Part shown: positions 27,761-36,447 of the stretch, in pieces | Layout: the number at the start of each line of letters is the position of its first letter | How positions within the stretch are numbered: the first letter of the stretch is position 1 | Source: Paenibacillus dauci | Lineage (GTDB): Bacteria; Bacillota; Bacilli; Paenibacillales; Paenibacillaceae | Length of the DNA: 64,000 nucleotides | Assembly (NCBI RefSeq): GCF_000971985.1 | Contig: NZ_LAQQ01000001.1 | Span: 930,001-994,000, forward strand | Direction: 5' to 3' | Position numbers and translations under genes: made by a program | The notes under the pieces: model-generated | Told to the model about the DNA's origin: nothing | What the model saw: the letters and a program-made list of their open reading frames with translations, nothing else | Databases searched by the model: none

Positions 27761-28301
27761 ATAGAATACTGATACATTCTGCTGGTATGTGATCACACAG
27801 CCAGACCCCATGACCTGCATTATAAAACATAATATGATCTACCGCTGCTGCCGTATTGATTTTCAGCAGAACCAGCTTGCCTTTTCGTTTTCCGGCCAAT
27901 TCGGCGAAGTCAGTCTTCTCGGATAAATGTACATATCTTCTACCCATTGGACGCAGTCCTTCTTTTTCAATAATCGTCCATGCCTGTACTGACGTACCAT
28001 GATACAGCACATCAGGCGGTACAGAAGCTTCATAATGAATAGCCGGGCGGCTATGTCCATATCGTGCGCGAATCCGGTCACCCATAATCTCGAAGCGCTG
28101 CTTGTCCGAACGGGCCACCACATAACGAATATGCTCATCGGTGACAAAGCTCCATTTGCGCTCCTGACAGATCACTTGTACCAGTTCATTAATTGGACAG
28201 GCGGCATCTTCATCCAGTACAATTCCGTACTGTTCCGGCGAGTGCCGCAGAATCAGGCTGATCCATTTGCTGAGCTGTTTTTCCTGCTGTAGTTCCAACA
28301 T
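27759..28301 (-). CDS. kptA: RNA 2'-phosphotransferase (Tpt1/KptA family)
   Basis: A 180-residue KptA enzyme. This family moves a 2'-phosphate from an RNA splice junction to NAD+, giving ADP-ribose 1''-2''-cyclic phosphate. The N-terminal winged helix has LSKWISLILRHSPEQYG with the Arg-His of the active site; the C-terminal ADP-ribosyltransferase-like lobe has RARYGHSRP, LYHGTSVQAW and RRYVHLSEKTDF, all matching the four-residue Arg/His/Arg/Arg site. AAGGAG precedes the ATG. Bacteria rarely have 2'-phosphorylated splice junctions, so its role may be RNA repair or ADP-ribose capping; this is inference. Confidence 0.9.
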   Translation of the reverse strand: MLELQQEKQLSKWISLILRHSPEQYGIVLDEDAACPINELVQVICQERKWSFVTDEHIRYVVARSDKQRFEIMGDRIRARYGHSRPAIHYEASVPPDVLYHGTSVQAWTIIEKEGLRPMGRRYVHLSEKTDFAELAGKRKGKLVLLKINTAAAVDHIMFYNAGHGVWLCDHIPAECISIL

Positions 28302-28402
28302 TGTTCCTGCTCCTTTCCGGGCAAATCATGTTCATTTGCAATTTGAAATGTTAGTATGAATATATCATACATATAGATATTTTTTGAAATAGGAGAGAAA
28401 TC

Positions 28403-29608
28403 ATGCAAAATACAGTATCACCGCAACAAACGACTCCACAAAATGATCGTTTCCCCGCTGCGCTATTCTGCCTGACCGCAGGCGCATTCGCAATCGGAAT
28501 GACTGAATTTGTTATTATGGGGCTACTTCCTAATGTCGCCAATGATCTGGGCGTAACCATCCCACAGGCAGGACAACTGATTACCGGTTATGCACTCGGC
28601 GTAGCCGTAGGCGCTCCCATCCTCACCATTGCTACCAATCGCATTGCTCAAAAGCAGCTGCTTTGTCTGCTCATGGCTATCTTTATTGTTGGTAATCTGG
28701 TCGCTGCTCTTGCCCCAAGTTATGGTCTGTTAATGGGATCACGACTGGTTACCGCTTTGGCTCATGGTACGTTTCTCGGTACGGGATCACTGATAGCAGC
28801 TCGCCTTGTACGACCGGACAAACGGGCAGGAGCGGTCTCGATGGTGCTCGCCGGGCTGACGATTGCCAATATTATCGGTGTTCCGTTTGGTACACTGATT
28901 GGTCAGCATCTGGGCTGGCGTGCTTCCTTTGGCGCAATTACTGTAATGGGCGTTATTTCACTGGTAGGGATTCTGTTCCTGATTCCGCGTATTGAACAGA
29001 CGGCACAACCGAGTCTGTCCAAAGAAGTACGGAGTCTGCTGCAGCCTCAGGTGCTGCTCATTCTGCTGACCGGCGCATTTGGCTGCTGCAGTATGTTTAC
29101 GGTATTTACCTATATTACTCCAATGCTTACAGATGTATCGGGCTTCCAGGAAAGCAGTGTTACCTGGATACTTGTTATGTACGGAATCGGTGTAACGCTT
29201 GGCAATATCGTTGGCGGCAGGCTGGCTGACTGGAAGCTGATGCCTTCCATTATTACCATTTTTGCCATTTTGGCTTTGATGCTGATGATTCTATCGGGTG
29301 TGCTGCATCTTCCATGGCTTGCTCTTGTATTTATCTTTTTATGGGGGGCAGCTGCTTTTGGTATTATGCCAGGTATACAGCTGCGTATTATGAATCTGGC
29401 TCATGAAGCTCCCCGGCTTGCTGCTACCTCGAGCCACTCCGCACTGAATCTGGGTAATGCGACAGGTGCTTTTCTGGGTGGTGTTGTTATTACCCATGCA
29501 GGACTCGTCTATGTTCCACTGGTTGGTGGTATCATTGCTGCTGTCGGAATGTGTGGAGCTATACTCAGTTACTATATGGTTGAAAAAAAGAAAAGACATT
29601 CGGCATAG
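28403..29608 (+). CDS. MFS efflux transporter (DHA1, AraJ-like)
   Basis: A 401-residue protein with 12 predicted membrane helices. The first helices contain AIGMTEFVIMGLLPNVANDLG and the DHA1 motif A region between helices 2 and 3 (ATNRIAQKQLL), and helix 5 has the drug:proton antiporter motif C region GTLIGQHLGWRASF. These transporters export sugars, purine bases or drugs such as chloramphenicol; the substrate is not readable. AGGAG lies 8 bases before the ATG. It stands alone and converges on the Hsp70 operon. Confidence 0.88.
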   Translation: MQNTVSPQQTTPQNDRFPAALFCLTAGAFAIGMTEFVIMGLLPNVANDLGVTIPQAGQLITGYALGVAVGAPILTIATNRIAQKQLLCLLMAIFIVGNLVAALAPSYGLLMGSRLVTALAHGTFLGTGSLIAARLVRPDKRAGAVSMVLAGLTIANIIGVPFGTLIGQHLGWRASFGAITVMGVISLVGILFLIPRIEQTAQPSLSKEVRSLLQPQVLLILLTGAFGCCSMFTVFTYITPMLTDVSGFQESSVTWILVMYGIGVTLGNIVGGRLADWKLMPSIITIFAILALMLMILSGVLHLPWLALVFIFLWGAAAFGIMPGIQLRIMNLAHEAPRLAATSSHSALNLGNATGAFLGGVVITHAGLVYVPLVGGIIAAVGMCGAILSYYMVEKKKRHSA

Positions 29609-29626
29609 GCCGGATGTCTTTTTTCT
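29590..29626. terminator. Bidirectional terminator between the MFS and Hsp70 genes
   Basis: GACATTCGG pairs with CCGGATGTC around a 6-base loop, overlapping the MFS stop codon, with TTTTTT on the plus strand and TTTTCTTTTTTT on the minus strand. Confidence 0.8.
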
Positions 29627-29672
29627 TACTTTTATATTCTCGCCGCAGATCCTTTGACTATCCGTACAAATA

Positions 29673-31376
29673 TTAATAATCAAACCATTTTTCCAAAAGT
29701 TCCAGCTGCTTTTTGAATTCTACTGCTGCTGCCCTTAATTTATGTTCATCCTGCAGAGCCAGCACATTTTCAAATTGGCGAGTCCAGATTTCGATCTCCC
29801 GCCGCTTTTCACCGAGTGTTTCTTCATACAGTCGTTCGGCCTGCGCCAGCAGCAGACGATTCTCTGTACGATCCCGCGGATGAATCTTGATCTCTTTGAG
29901 CTGCTCCAGACGCTGCTGGATCTCTTTGGTTGAGAGCTTACCCGGATCTTTTTCAATAACAATAGTGCGAGTTACTCCGGTACTGACTGTAGTCACGTCC
30001 ACTTCCAGAATACCATTAATATCATAAGTGAATCGTACCGCAATAATCTGCTCTCCGGCTGCTCCGCGAGGAACATCTACGTTAAGCTCTCCGATTTTCA
30101 CATTATTCTCGACTTTCCGGTTCTCTCCCTGAAAAATGTTCACCCTGATTTGCTTCTGCTGGTCATAAAGAGTACAGTACTCTTCTACTCTACTCACCGG
30201 GATCGGGGTATTGCGCTCAATAATAGGTGAGAAATATCCGGACTCATAATTGTCTGCATGGGTTCGGTGACTCGTCTCAATCCCCAGCGTGAATGGACAT
30301 ACATCCGTTAAAATAACTTCCTTGAGCGCTTCATTACGTTCCTTGAGTGCTACCTGGATAGCAGCCCCAAGAGCAACCGCCTCATCGGGATTAATCTGTG
30401 TAAAAGGTAGCTGTCCGAACATCTTGCTGATCACCGAGCGGATCATTGGCATGCGTGTAGCCCCACCAATCAGAATAACCGCATCCAGTTCGTCAGAAGA
30501 TAGCTGCGCGTCTCGCATGGCCCTCTCTACCGGATGACGAAGACGCAGAATCAAAGGTGCAGCAATTTTCTCGAATTCATCCTTGTCTATTTCCAGCTCG
30601 TAATGCTGCTCTCCCTGTGTAAATGTCATCTGTCCACGCCCTGGATGCGTACTGATTCCACGTTTGCATATTTCTGCCTGTTTGAATAAAGCAGATCGCT
30701 CTTTGGAATCCAGCGATGCTTCATCCAACTGATGTGTAGCGATAAAATGAGATGTCAGCAGTTGTGTAAAATCTTCGCCGCCCAGGTAGTTATCTCCGGC
30801 AATCGATTTGACTTCCATCACACCTTCAAAAAACTCAAGGATAGAGACATCGAATGTACCTCCACCCAGATCAAATACCAGAAATGTCGTATCTTCCTGT
30901 TGCTCATGCAGACCATATGAAATAGCTGCTGCTGTCGGCTCACTGATCAAACGTTCTACGTGTAAGCCTGCCAGTTCGGCTGCACGCCGGGTCATTCGCC
31001 GCTGGGTATCATTAAAATAAGCCGGCACACTAATAACCGCTTCCGTAACCTCATGTCTCAAATAGGATTCGGCATCCTCCTTGAGAGAACGTATCACAAA
31101 AGAAGAAAGTTCTTCGGGAGAAAAAGTATAGTTACCCAGATGATAACGTTTTTCGGTTCCCATATAACGCTTGAAGGCAGACGCGGTGACATGCGGATGA
31201 GTAATCATACGCTCTTTGGCAATCTGCCCAACCAGAATCTCTCCATTATCATCCACACTTACGACGGAAGGAGTCAGATTTTTACCAAGCACATTGGGAA
31301 TCAGCATGGGCCCTGATTCGGTCCAGTAGCCTACCAGGCTATTCGTTGTTCCCAGATCGATTCCGATCATTGTCAT
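29673..31376 (-). CDS. HscC-like Hsp70 chaperone
   Basis: A 567-residue Hsp70, shorter than DnaK (~610). The nucleotide-binding domain has phosphate-1 (IGIDLGTTNSLVGYW), connect-1 (EAVISVPAYFNDTQRR), phosphate-2 (FLVFDLGGGTFDVSILEFF) and adenosine (AVILIGGATRMPMIR). The substrate-binding beta-sandwich follows, then a shortened lid from about residue 490. The short lid and the first neighbours, a DUF1266 gene and a membrane J-domain gene, make E. coli HscC the best comparison, since HscC works with DjlB and DjlC beside YbeR/YbeU (DUF1266). GGAG sits 12 bases before the ATG; the DUF1266 gene is 36 bases upstream. No HrcA/CIRCE site is seen. Confidence 0.88.
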   Translation of the reverse strand: MTMIGIDLGTTNSLVGYWTESGPMLIPNVLGKNLTPSVVSVDDNGEILVGQIAKERMITHPHVTASAFKRYMGTEKRYHLGNYTFSPEELSSFVIRSLKEDAESYLRHEVTEAVISVPAYFNDTQRRMTRRAAELAGLHVERLISEPTAAAISYGLHEQQEDTTFLVFDLGGGTFDVSILEFFEGVMEVKSIAGDNYLGGEDFTQLLTSHFIATHQLDEASLDSKERSALFKQAEICKRGISTHPGRGQMTFTQGEQHYELEIDKDEFEKIAAPLILRLRHPVERAMRDAQLSSDELDAVILIGGATRMPMIRSVISKMFGQLPFTQINPDEAVALGAAIQVALKERNEALKEVILTDVCPFTLGIETSHRTHADNYESGYFSPIIERNTPIPVSRVEEYCTLYDQQKQIRVNIFQGENRKVENNVKIGELNVDVPRGAAGEQIIAVRFTYDINGILEVDVTTVSTGVTRTIVIEKDPGKLSTKEIQQRLEQLKEIKIHPRDRTENRLLLAQAERLYEETLGEKRREIEIWTRQFENVLALQDEHKLRAAAVEFKKQLELLEKWFDY

Positions 31377-31412
31377 ACTATGGTTGCTCCTTTCTGCAGA
31401 ACCGTTTCTTGA

Positions 31413-32075
31413 TCAGGAATGGGACTTTTTCCAAAAGCTTACTGTGTACAAAAGGCTTTTGGAAGAAGTGATCATTTTGGTAAATGCTATTTTCTGTTTG
31501 GCAATATACTCTGGATCAGCACCTACCTGCACATACTGGATGCCTATCATATAACCGAGTACATAATCCCGTGGTCCATTTATTTCTTGTTGGATCTTCT
31601 GTACGAACAGGGAAGCATAATGATTTTTTTCGTTCTCTGTTAGATAACCAGCTGCTGCACCAGCATAAGCGGCATATAGGGCAAAAGCGTAATCATATGC
31701 TGCTATCCCCGCAACAGGAACCGAATAAAGGTATTGATAGACGATCCCAGCCTGGTAACGCGCTTCTGAATCTCCAACAAGATTATCAATATACGTTTGG
31801 CAAGCGGGACCGGTCATCATGGAGAAGCGCTTATGGAGTATGCTGTACTCTTCGCGATATCCTGTCTGCAGCACCCAGTCCATATGTCGAATCATGCTTT
31901 CCTTATTTTCAATATTCCAGAACGCTTTGAGCTGATTGCGGCAGTTTATTTTATTCCTGAAAAGCAATCTGGGATTCTGTTGAAAGTATTCACCGTTCTG
32001 AAGACTTAATGATCCATAGATCGACAACAGAGCCAAACTATCTTTTGTGAGTGGCCGCTGATTCTTTGCAAGCAT
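31413..32075 (-). CDS. DUF1266 family protein
   Basis: A 220-residue soluble protein. LKAFWNIENKESMIRHMDWV and AAYDYAFALYAAYAGAAAGY, followed by LTENEKNHYASLFVQKIQQE and DYVLGYMIGIQ, match the DUF1266 pattern (YbeR/YbeU of E. coli). Its function is unknown, but DUF1266 genes repeatedly sit beside J-domain proteins. The ATG at 32075 lies 7 bases after AAAGGAGG; an upstream ATG at 32123 overlaps the J-protein gene and has none. It lies between the J-protein and Hsp70 genes, 26 and 36 bases from each, so the three are one operon. Confidence 0.82.
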   Translation of the reverse strand: MLAKNQRPLTKDSLALLSIYGSLSLQNGEYFQQNPRLLFRNKINCRNQLKAFWNIENKESMIRHMDWVLQTGYREEYSILHKRFSMMTGPACQTYIDNLVGDSEARYQAGIVYQYLYSVPVAGIAAYDYAFALYAAYAGAAAGYLTENEKNHYASLFVQKIQQEINGPRDYVLGYMIGIQYVQVGADPEYIAKQKIAFTKMITSSKSLLYTVSFWKKSHS

Positions 32076-32101
32076 TGAGTGGCCTCCTTTCCTGGTCCTG
32101 T

Positions 32102-34009
32102 CTAGTATCTGCTGAATCTCCATGCCCGATAGACTCCCTGCAGGAACATCGTAAATAATATAAGAATCAGCAAAACATAGAATTTGGCTGTCGGTGGTGC
32201 AGGCGGAAGCGTGGATTGAGCCTTACCTTCCTTGGCCTGAATATAATAAGAGGTCAACGGATACCCTTCCAGCGAATTGGATGCGTAACCCAACATTTTT
32301 TTCTTTATCGTGTTCAATTGTTCGGGTGGCAGTGGGTATGCATTTCCTATCAGCTCGGCTTGCTGGTTATTGTACAGCTTCATAGCTGTCTCATAATTCA
32401 CACTTACCGGCACCGAAGATTGTCCCAGACGAACCACATACAAGTAGCCGCTTGCTTGAAGCACATTATTCGCCTTGGCTTTGGCAGAAGACATAATGAA
32501 TGTTTCCCCATGCACCCAGTTCAGTAGCTGCATATCGGTATATGTGCCGCCTTTGGCATACGCATGAACCGGATCACCAGGCTGAAGGCGTGCCAGCTCG
32601 GAGCCTGATTTGACTTCATAGGTTCCTGTTGGGTTCAAATACTCTCCGAGTGAATGCCCTGTAGTCGATTGATAGGTATATACAATCACCAAACAGAGTA
32701 GTGCCATCGTCAACAGCCCCGGCCACTTTTCCCTCAGCAAGATTCCGAAAAATCGCTTGATCCGAACAAATGCTGTCCAGCGACCCAGCTCCAGATTCAA
32801 TCGTCTGCGCCGATCCGGTGTCACCTGTTGCAGCAATCTCATCTGTACTTCAGCCAGCAGCAGAATGGCTTCTGCATGAGCAGGGTGCTGGCCAAGTACG
32901 GCCTGACAGCAGGATTCTGCCATCTCCCACTCCTCTCGCCCCATATGAAAACGTGCAGATGCAAGCTGCAGCATTGGCTCTTCAGGGTAACGTTCCAGAA
33001 GCTGAAGTAAATAAGCTTCATGTTCCTGCATATTCGCATTGTTCTTCAGCAAGTGAAAATAAAGCAAATGAATAGTTCTGTCATCGGGTCTATTCTGAAG
33101 CCAGCCACTGCACAGCGCAATAGCCTGCTCTTGTTCTCCATTCAGAATATGGTACTGTATCCGGATTCGAAGCAGATCGGCATCATCCTGTACAAATTCC
33201 AGCGCCTCCGCAATCTTGCTGGCTGCCTGTTCCATTTCTCCCATCATCAACTCGGAATAGGCAGCAGACCGGCAGAATAGATAATGTTCCATATCCTGAT
33301 CTGCATAACGACTTAACCAGATATAGCCTTCATCCGTCTCGAATGAAGCCCTGAACATATGAAAATACAAACGTGGATACTGATTTGTAAAATAGGCTTG
33401 ATCCTCTTCCAGTTCTCGCTGCCAATTGAATGTATTTTTTAATAGTTCCCATACAGCCGGTGGCAAATAATGATGATCTTCCAGGAAATCAAGCAATAAC
33501 TCACTAATCACTTCCTGCATGCTTATATTCCATACAGCAGGATGATTCATTAGCTCTATCCAATTGCTCAGCTCCACACGCATAGCGAAATTATGATATA
33601 TATGGAAAGTCTGCTCCATAAATTCTTCTACCGGATCACTTTCCTCAATTACTGTCTGCTGCCAGTTCGTTCGCAGTGAGGACAGATGTTCTTCTTTTTC
33701 ACTATCAAACTCATCATCTTCCGATAAAGTGGACATGGCTTCATTAGCGAAATGAATATCCCCTTGTTTGTCTGTCTCATATGTATTCAGATGGGAATGA
33801 TCAGGTTCGCCAGCCTGTTCATTTATGATGTTGCCAGAGGTTTTATTGTTGCGAGCCCAGCGAATTGCTTTGTCATACGTTTCCCTTAATCGCTGATAAC
33901 CTTCAGGATCATCCTCGGGATGCGTTTGCTTGAGCAACCGGGCATAGGCTTTTTTAATTACGCGGATATCATTGGTTTTTTCAATCCCGAGCTGCATCCA
34001 TATATCCAT
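32102..34009 (-). CDS. J-domain and TPR membrane protein (DjlB/DjlC-like)
   Basis: A 635-residue protein. A J-like domain is at residues 1-60 (GIEKTNDIRVIKKAYARLLK, then THPEDDPEGYQRLRETYDKA); the tripeptide is HPE followed by Asp rather than the canonical HPD. An acidic linker follows, then an alpha-helical TPR-like region to about residue 410 (EQEQAIALCSGWLQNRPDD, WEMAESCCQAVLGQHPAHAE). Residues ~440-460 and the last ~30 are hydrophobic membrane helices flanking an outward or luminal part. It is the likely partner of the HscC-like Hsp70 encoded two genes downstream. Ribosome binding site GAGGAA precedes the ATG. Domain plan matches DjlB/DjlC, assignment from recall. Confidence 0.82.
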   Translation of the reverse strand: MDIWMQLGIEKTNDIRVIKKAYARLLKQTHPEDDPEGYQRLRETYDKAIRWARNNKTSGNIINEQAGEPDHSHLNTYETDKQGDIHFANEAMSTLSEDDEFDSEKEEHLSSLRTNWQQTVIEESDPVEEFMEQTFHIYHNFAMRVELSNWIELMNHPAVWNISMQEVISELLLDFLEDHHYLPPAVWELLKNTFNWQRELEEDQAYFTNQYPRLYFHMFRASFETDEGYIWLSRYADQDMEHYLFCRSAAYSELMMGEMEQAASKIAEALEFVQDDADLLRIRIQYHILNGEQEQAIALCSGWLQNRPDDRTIHLLYFHLLKNNANMQEHEAYLLQLLERYPEEPMLQLASARFHMGREEWEMAESCCQAVLGQHPAHAEAILLLAEVQMRLLQQVTPDRRRRLNLELGRWTAFVRIKRFFGILLREKWPGLLTMALLCLVIVYTYQSTTGHSLGEYLNPTGTYEVKSGSELARLQPGDPVHAYAKGGTYTDMQLLNWVHGETFIMSSAKAKANNVLQASGYLYVVRLGQSSVPVSVNYETAMKLYNNQQAELIGNAYPLPPEQLNTIKKKMLGYASNSLEGYPLTSYYIQAKEGKAQSTLPPAPPTAKFYVLLILILFTMFLQGVYRAWRFSRY

Positions 34010-34145
34010 TTTATTATTCCTCGTTTCCCTATCTTATCAGTCGCTTTATTCTATAAGAAGTTGGCCCCCAAGCCAACCATACGAAAGTCGTATTTTTGCA
34101 AAAGAACGTACACTATGATATACACCTTGCATATTTGCGCAAAAT

Positions 34146-34181
34146 AAAAATCCGCCTGAGCACAATGGTGCCAAGCGGATA
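34146..34181 (-). terminator. Terminator of the YitT gene
   Basis: ATCCGC pairs with GCGGAT and GCAC with GGTGC higher up; on the minus strand TTTTTATTTT follows, 30 bases past the stop codon. Confidence 0.8.
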
Positions 34182-34207
34182 TTCGATATCCTTTATTAAT
34201 TATTCAT

Positions 34208-34918
34208 TTAGTGCGACTGCTGAACAGACGCGGTTGTTTTGACAGGAATCTGAATCGGTGCAGTAGACTTGTCCTGACGCAAAAAGTGAGGAAGTTTGAA
34301 CTCCACTTTGACACTTATCGTCCAGGTAATCATCTTGCCTGCCAACCAGACTGCCAGCATCGTATACATGGTTTCTTTGAAAGGAAGGAAGAATAGGCAT
34401 AAGCCCAGTACAATCACATCACCAACAAAGAATACATTACCGATTTTCCAGCCTTTCCATTCGCTGATCAATCTCGATAATACATCGTCGCCTCCCGTGG
34501 CCCCTCCATAACGGAGCACAATACCCGCTCCGAGACCGGTCAACAGACCAGATAGAGCTGCTGCAATAAGCAGATTCCCGTGTAAGTCCACGACAAACGG
34601 CGATAGCTGTTCGAATCCCGAATAGAAGATGGAAAATGATGCCGCTCCAATCAGTGTGTAGACCATAAAACGGTGCCCTTTTAGCCACCAGGCCAATAGT
34701 ATAACCGGAATATCCAGTACAAATGTGCTCCAGGCCGGCGACCAACCAAACAAATACTTGCCCAGCAACGCCAGTCCAACAAATCCGCCTTCTGACAGAT
34801 TGTTGTAAAAATTAATATGATAATAAGCAAACGCCAGAATAAACGTACCCAATAGTATGGCCAGGATTTGCTTCCCTGCCACCATCCAACTTGTGTTCCA
34901 ATTTGTTCTTCTCCTCAT
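34208..34918 (-). CDS. YitT family membrane protein (lacks DUF2179)
   Basis: A 236-residue membrane protein with about five helices. ILAFAYYHINFYNNLSEGGF, GLLTGLGAGIVLRYGGATGG and DDVLSRLISEWKGWKIG are the YitT signature, a family of unknown transport function in Firmicutes. Typical members end in a cytoplasmic DUF2179 domain; here the protein stops after the membrane part with a short polar tail. GAGGGA lies 6 bases before the ATG. A structured leader with a possible small open reading frame lies just upstream. Confidence 0.85.
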   Translation of the reverse strand: MRRRTNWNTSWMVAGKQILAILLGTFILAFAYYHINFYNNLSEGGFVGLALLGKYLFGWSPAWSTFVLDIPVILLAWWLKGHRFMVYTLIGAASFSIFYSGFEQLSPFVVDLHGNLLIAAALSGLLTGLGAGIVLRYGGATGGDDVLSRLISEWKGWKIGNVFFVGDVIVLGLCLFFLPFKETMYTMLAVWLAGKMITWTISVKVEFKLPHFLRQDKSTAPIQIPVKTTASVQQSH

Positions 34919-35003
34919 ACAGGTTCCCTCTTTTTCTCGTAAGTGTGGTCTGACAAGACCTGTTCTTACGGAAGGTACACCTTGAGGACTTTGTCCTTCG
35001 CAT
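34812..35003 (-). CDS. Possible leader peptide overlapping the YitT gene start
   Basis: A 63-codon frame rich in Arg, Lys, Ser and Thr at its start. GAGGAG lies 8 bases before its ATG, as good as for any real gene here. It overlaps the YitT start by 107 bases in another frame, so only the first ~28 residues lie in noncoding DNA. If translated it may couple or attenuate the YitT gene. It could also be chance, because the region is folded in hairpins. Confidence 0.3.
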   Translation of the reverse strand: MRRTKSSRCTFRKNRSCQTTLTRKRGNLYEEKNKLEHKLDGGREANPGHTIGYVYSGVCLLSY

Positions 35004-35028
35004 ACAATTATCTCCTCTTCCGTAAGAA
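34947..35028 (-). promoter_or_regulatory. Structured leader upstream of the YitT gene
   Basis: Three hairpins are stacked: a perfect 12-bp pair TTCTTACGGAAG / CTTCCGTAAGAA (34963-34974 with 35017-35028), an inner AGGAC-TTT-GTCCT (34985-34997), and GGTCT-GACA-AGACC (34947-34960) next to the gene. The ribosome binding site of the possible leader peptide lies inside the large hairpin. It does not match a riboswitch class I know. Confidence 0.55.
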
Positions 35029-35246
35029 TAGGTCCAAATAATGACTACTCTACGGAAAAGCTAAGTATAGGAGAGATCATAACGTTTCCAAATCGTCCTT
35101 TGGGAAATCATCCTTCGGGGACACATGGTATCCTGATCCTTTCTTGATTATAGAATATACTGCTATATCTATTATACCACGCAAGTTCTGCTGCTAAACA
35201 ACTGGCTTGTTCCTTGTTTATCATCTGAAACTGCTGTAAATGACAG

Positions 35247-35301
35247 AAAAAGGCTGTAAACTCAGCCTGATCCAGTAGATCATTGAGTTTACAGCCTTTT
35301 T
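35247..35301. terminator. Terminator of the lipoprotein gene
   Basis: An 18-bp perfect stem (AAAAAGGCTGTAAACTCA with its complement) and a 19-base loop, 30 bases past the lipoprotein stop codon, with T-runs on both strands. Confidence 0.92.
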
Positions 35302-35331
35302 GATGCGTATGCACGCTTTCTTGCGATTTAA

Positions 35332-36186
35332 TTATTTCGCGCTTTTTACAACATCAGCAGGAACTTCAATCTTGTCGAGCTCGTTGTATTTGGAATACTT
35401 GCTGTCCATATCCATAACCAGGTTCATTTTTTGACCCTGTTGGTCCATATCCATGGTCATTTTTACAGCTGCACCCGTCAGGTTGGAAGTTTCTTTGTCG
35501 ATCATGTAAGTTACATCCATATCGTGAATGTTCATCTGTTTCATCATTTCAGCCATTTGTGCATTGGCAGCATCACCGCTCAGGAACTTTTGAGCCTGTT
35601 CTTTTACTTTGTCACCGGTGAGAGTAGCTACCAGATTGTAATGGTCGCCTTCATCGGTCACTTTAGTGTCGCTTGCCATTGATTTCATACGTTCAATAGT
35701 ATCTTTTATTGTACCCTGCTGTTTGATCAGATCAACAAATTGCTGCTTGGCAGATTCTGGAGCTTTCTGCCAGGTATCATTCGCATTCAGATACACTGCA
35801 TCATTTGTTATGTACAATTCTTGCTTTTGCTCCTGATTTTGTCCACCTTGTACAACTTTAGTGGAAATATTCATGTGAGCAGACATTGGCTCTTGTACAA
35901 CTTCCATGGTTGTCGAGTTTTCATTTTGCATTTTTTGCTCTTTGCCATCTACGCTAACTGTAATATCCTGCTTGATTACCGCATCTGCTGCATAACTTTT
36001 CACTTTTGCCGCGGCTTCGCTGGCTTTGGTCAGCAATTCATCTGCTGTAGGTACGGCTGTTGTTGCTGCTTCTGTAGCAGGTGCTGTGTTGCTGGCTGGT
36101 GTTTTGGCTGCTTCCTGACTGTTACCACAAGCTGCCAGTGATACAGCTACTGCTGCTCCAAGTAATACGACGCTAAACTTTTTCAA
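35332..36186 (-). CDS. Lipoprotein, LolA/LprG-like fold
   Basis: A 284-residue exported lipoprotein. It starts with a signal peptide KKFSVVLLGAAVAVSLAACG, with the lipobox LAAC and Cys at residue 20, then an Ala/Thr/Pro linker. The mature domain has the repeated pattern of the DUF6612/LppX-like beta-sheet cup (TKASEAAAKVKSYAADAVIK ... MDMDSKYSKYNELDKIEVP), which may carry a hydrophobic ligand. The start codon is TTG with GGGGG upstream. It stands alone. Function unknown. Confidence 0.8.
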   Translation of the reverse strand: MKKFSVVLLGAAVAVSLAACGNSQEAAKTPASNTAPATEAATTAVPTADELLTKASEAAAKVKSYAADAVIKQDITVSVDGKEQKMQNENSTTMEVVQEPMSAHMNISTKVVQGGQNQEQKQELYITNDAVYLNANDTWQKAPESAKQQFVDLIKQQGTIKDTIERMKSMASDTKVTDEGDHYNLVATLTGDKVKEQAQKFLSGDAANAQMAEMMKQMNIHDMDVTYMIDKETSNLTGAAVKMTMDMDQQGQKMNLVMDMDSKYSKYNELDKIEVPADVVKSAK

Positions 36187-36386
36187 ACAAAAAACCCCCT
36201 ATTTTATAATCATCTTATTATACAGTAATATAAATGGGAAAAACAGGGTGATAAGTCACAAAAAACTGGGAGTAAAGTTCGTGTTAGCTTTATATCTTTT
36301 TTGATATAGCCCGGATTCTTCATTCCGTTGTTAGACCATCTTGCTTGTTTACTACTATTCTATCTGTCTATTGTTTTTCATATATA

Positions 36387-36424
36387 GAAAAAGCAGAATT
36401 TCCTTTCAGGAATCTTTCTGCTTG
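36387..36424 (-). terminator. Terminator of the MFS gene at 36448
   Basis: AAGCAGA pairs with TCTGCTT and TTCCT with AGGAA inside; on the minus strand TTTTTC follows, about 25 bases past the stop codon. Confidence 0.8.
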
Positions 36425-36447
36425 TCTTTTATCTTTGCTATATTATG

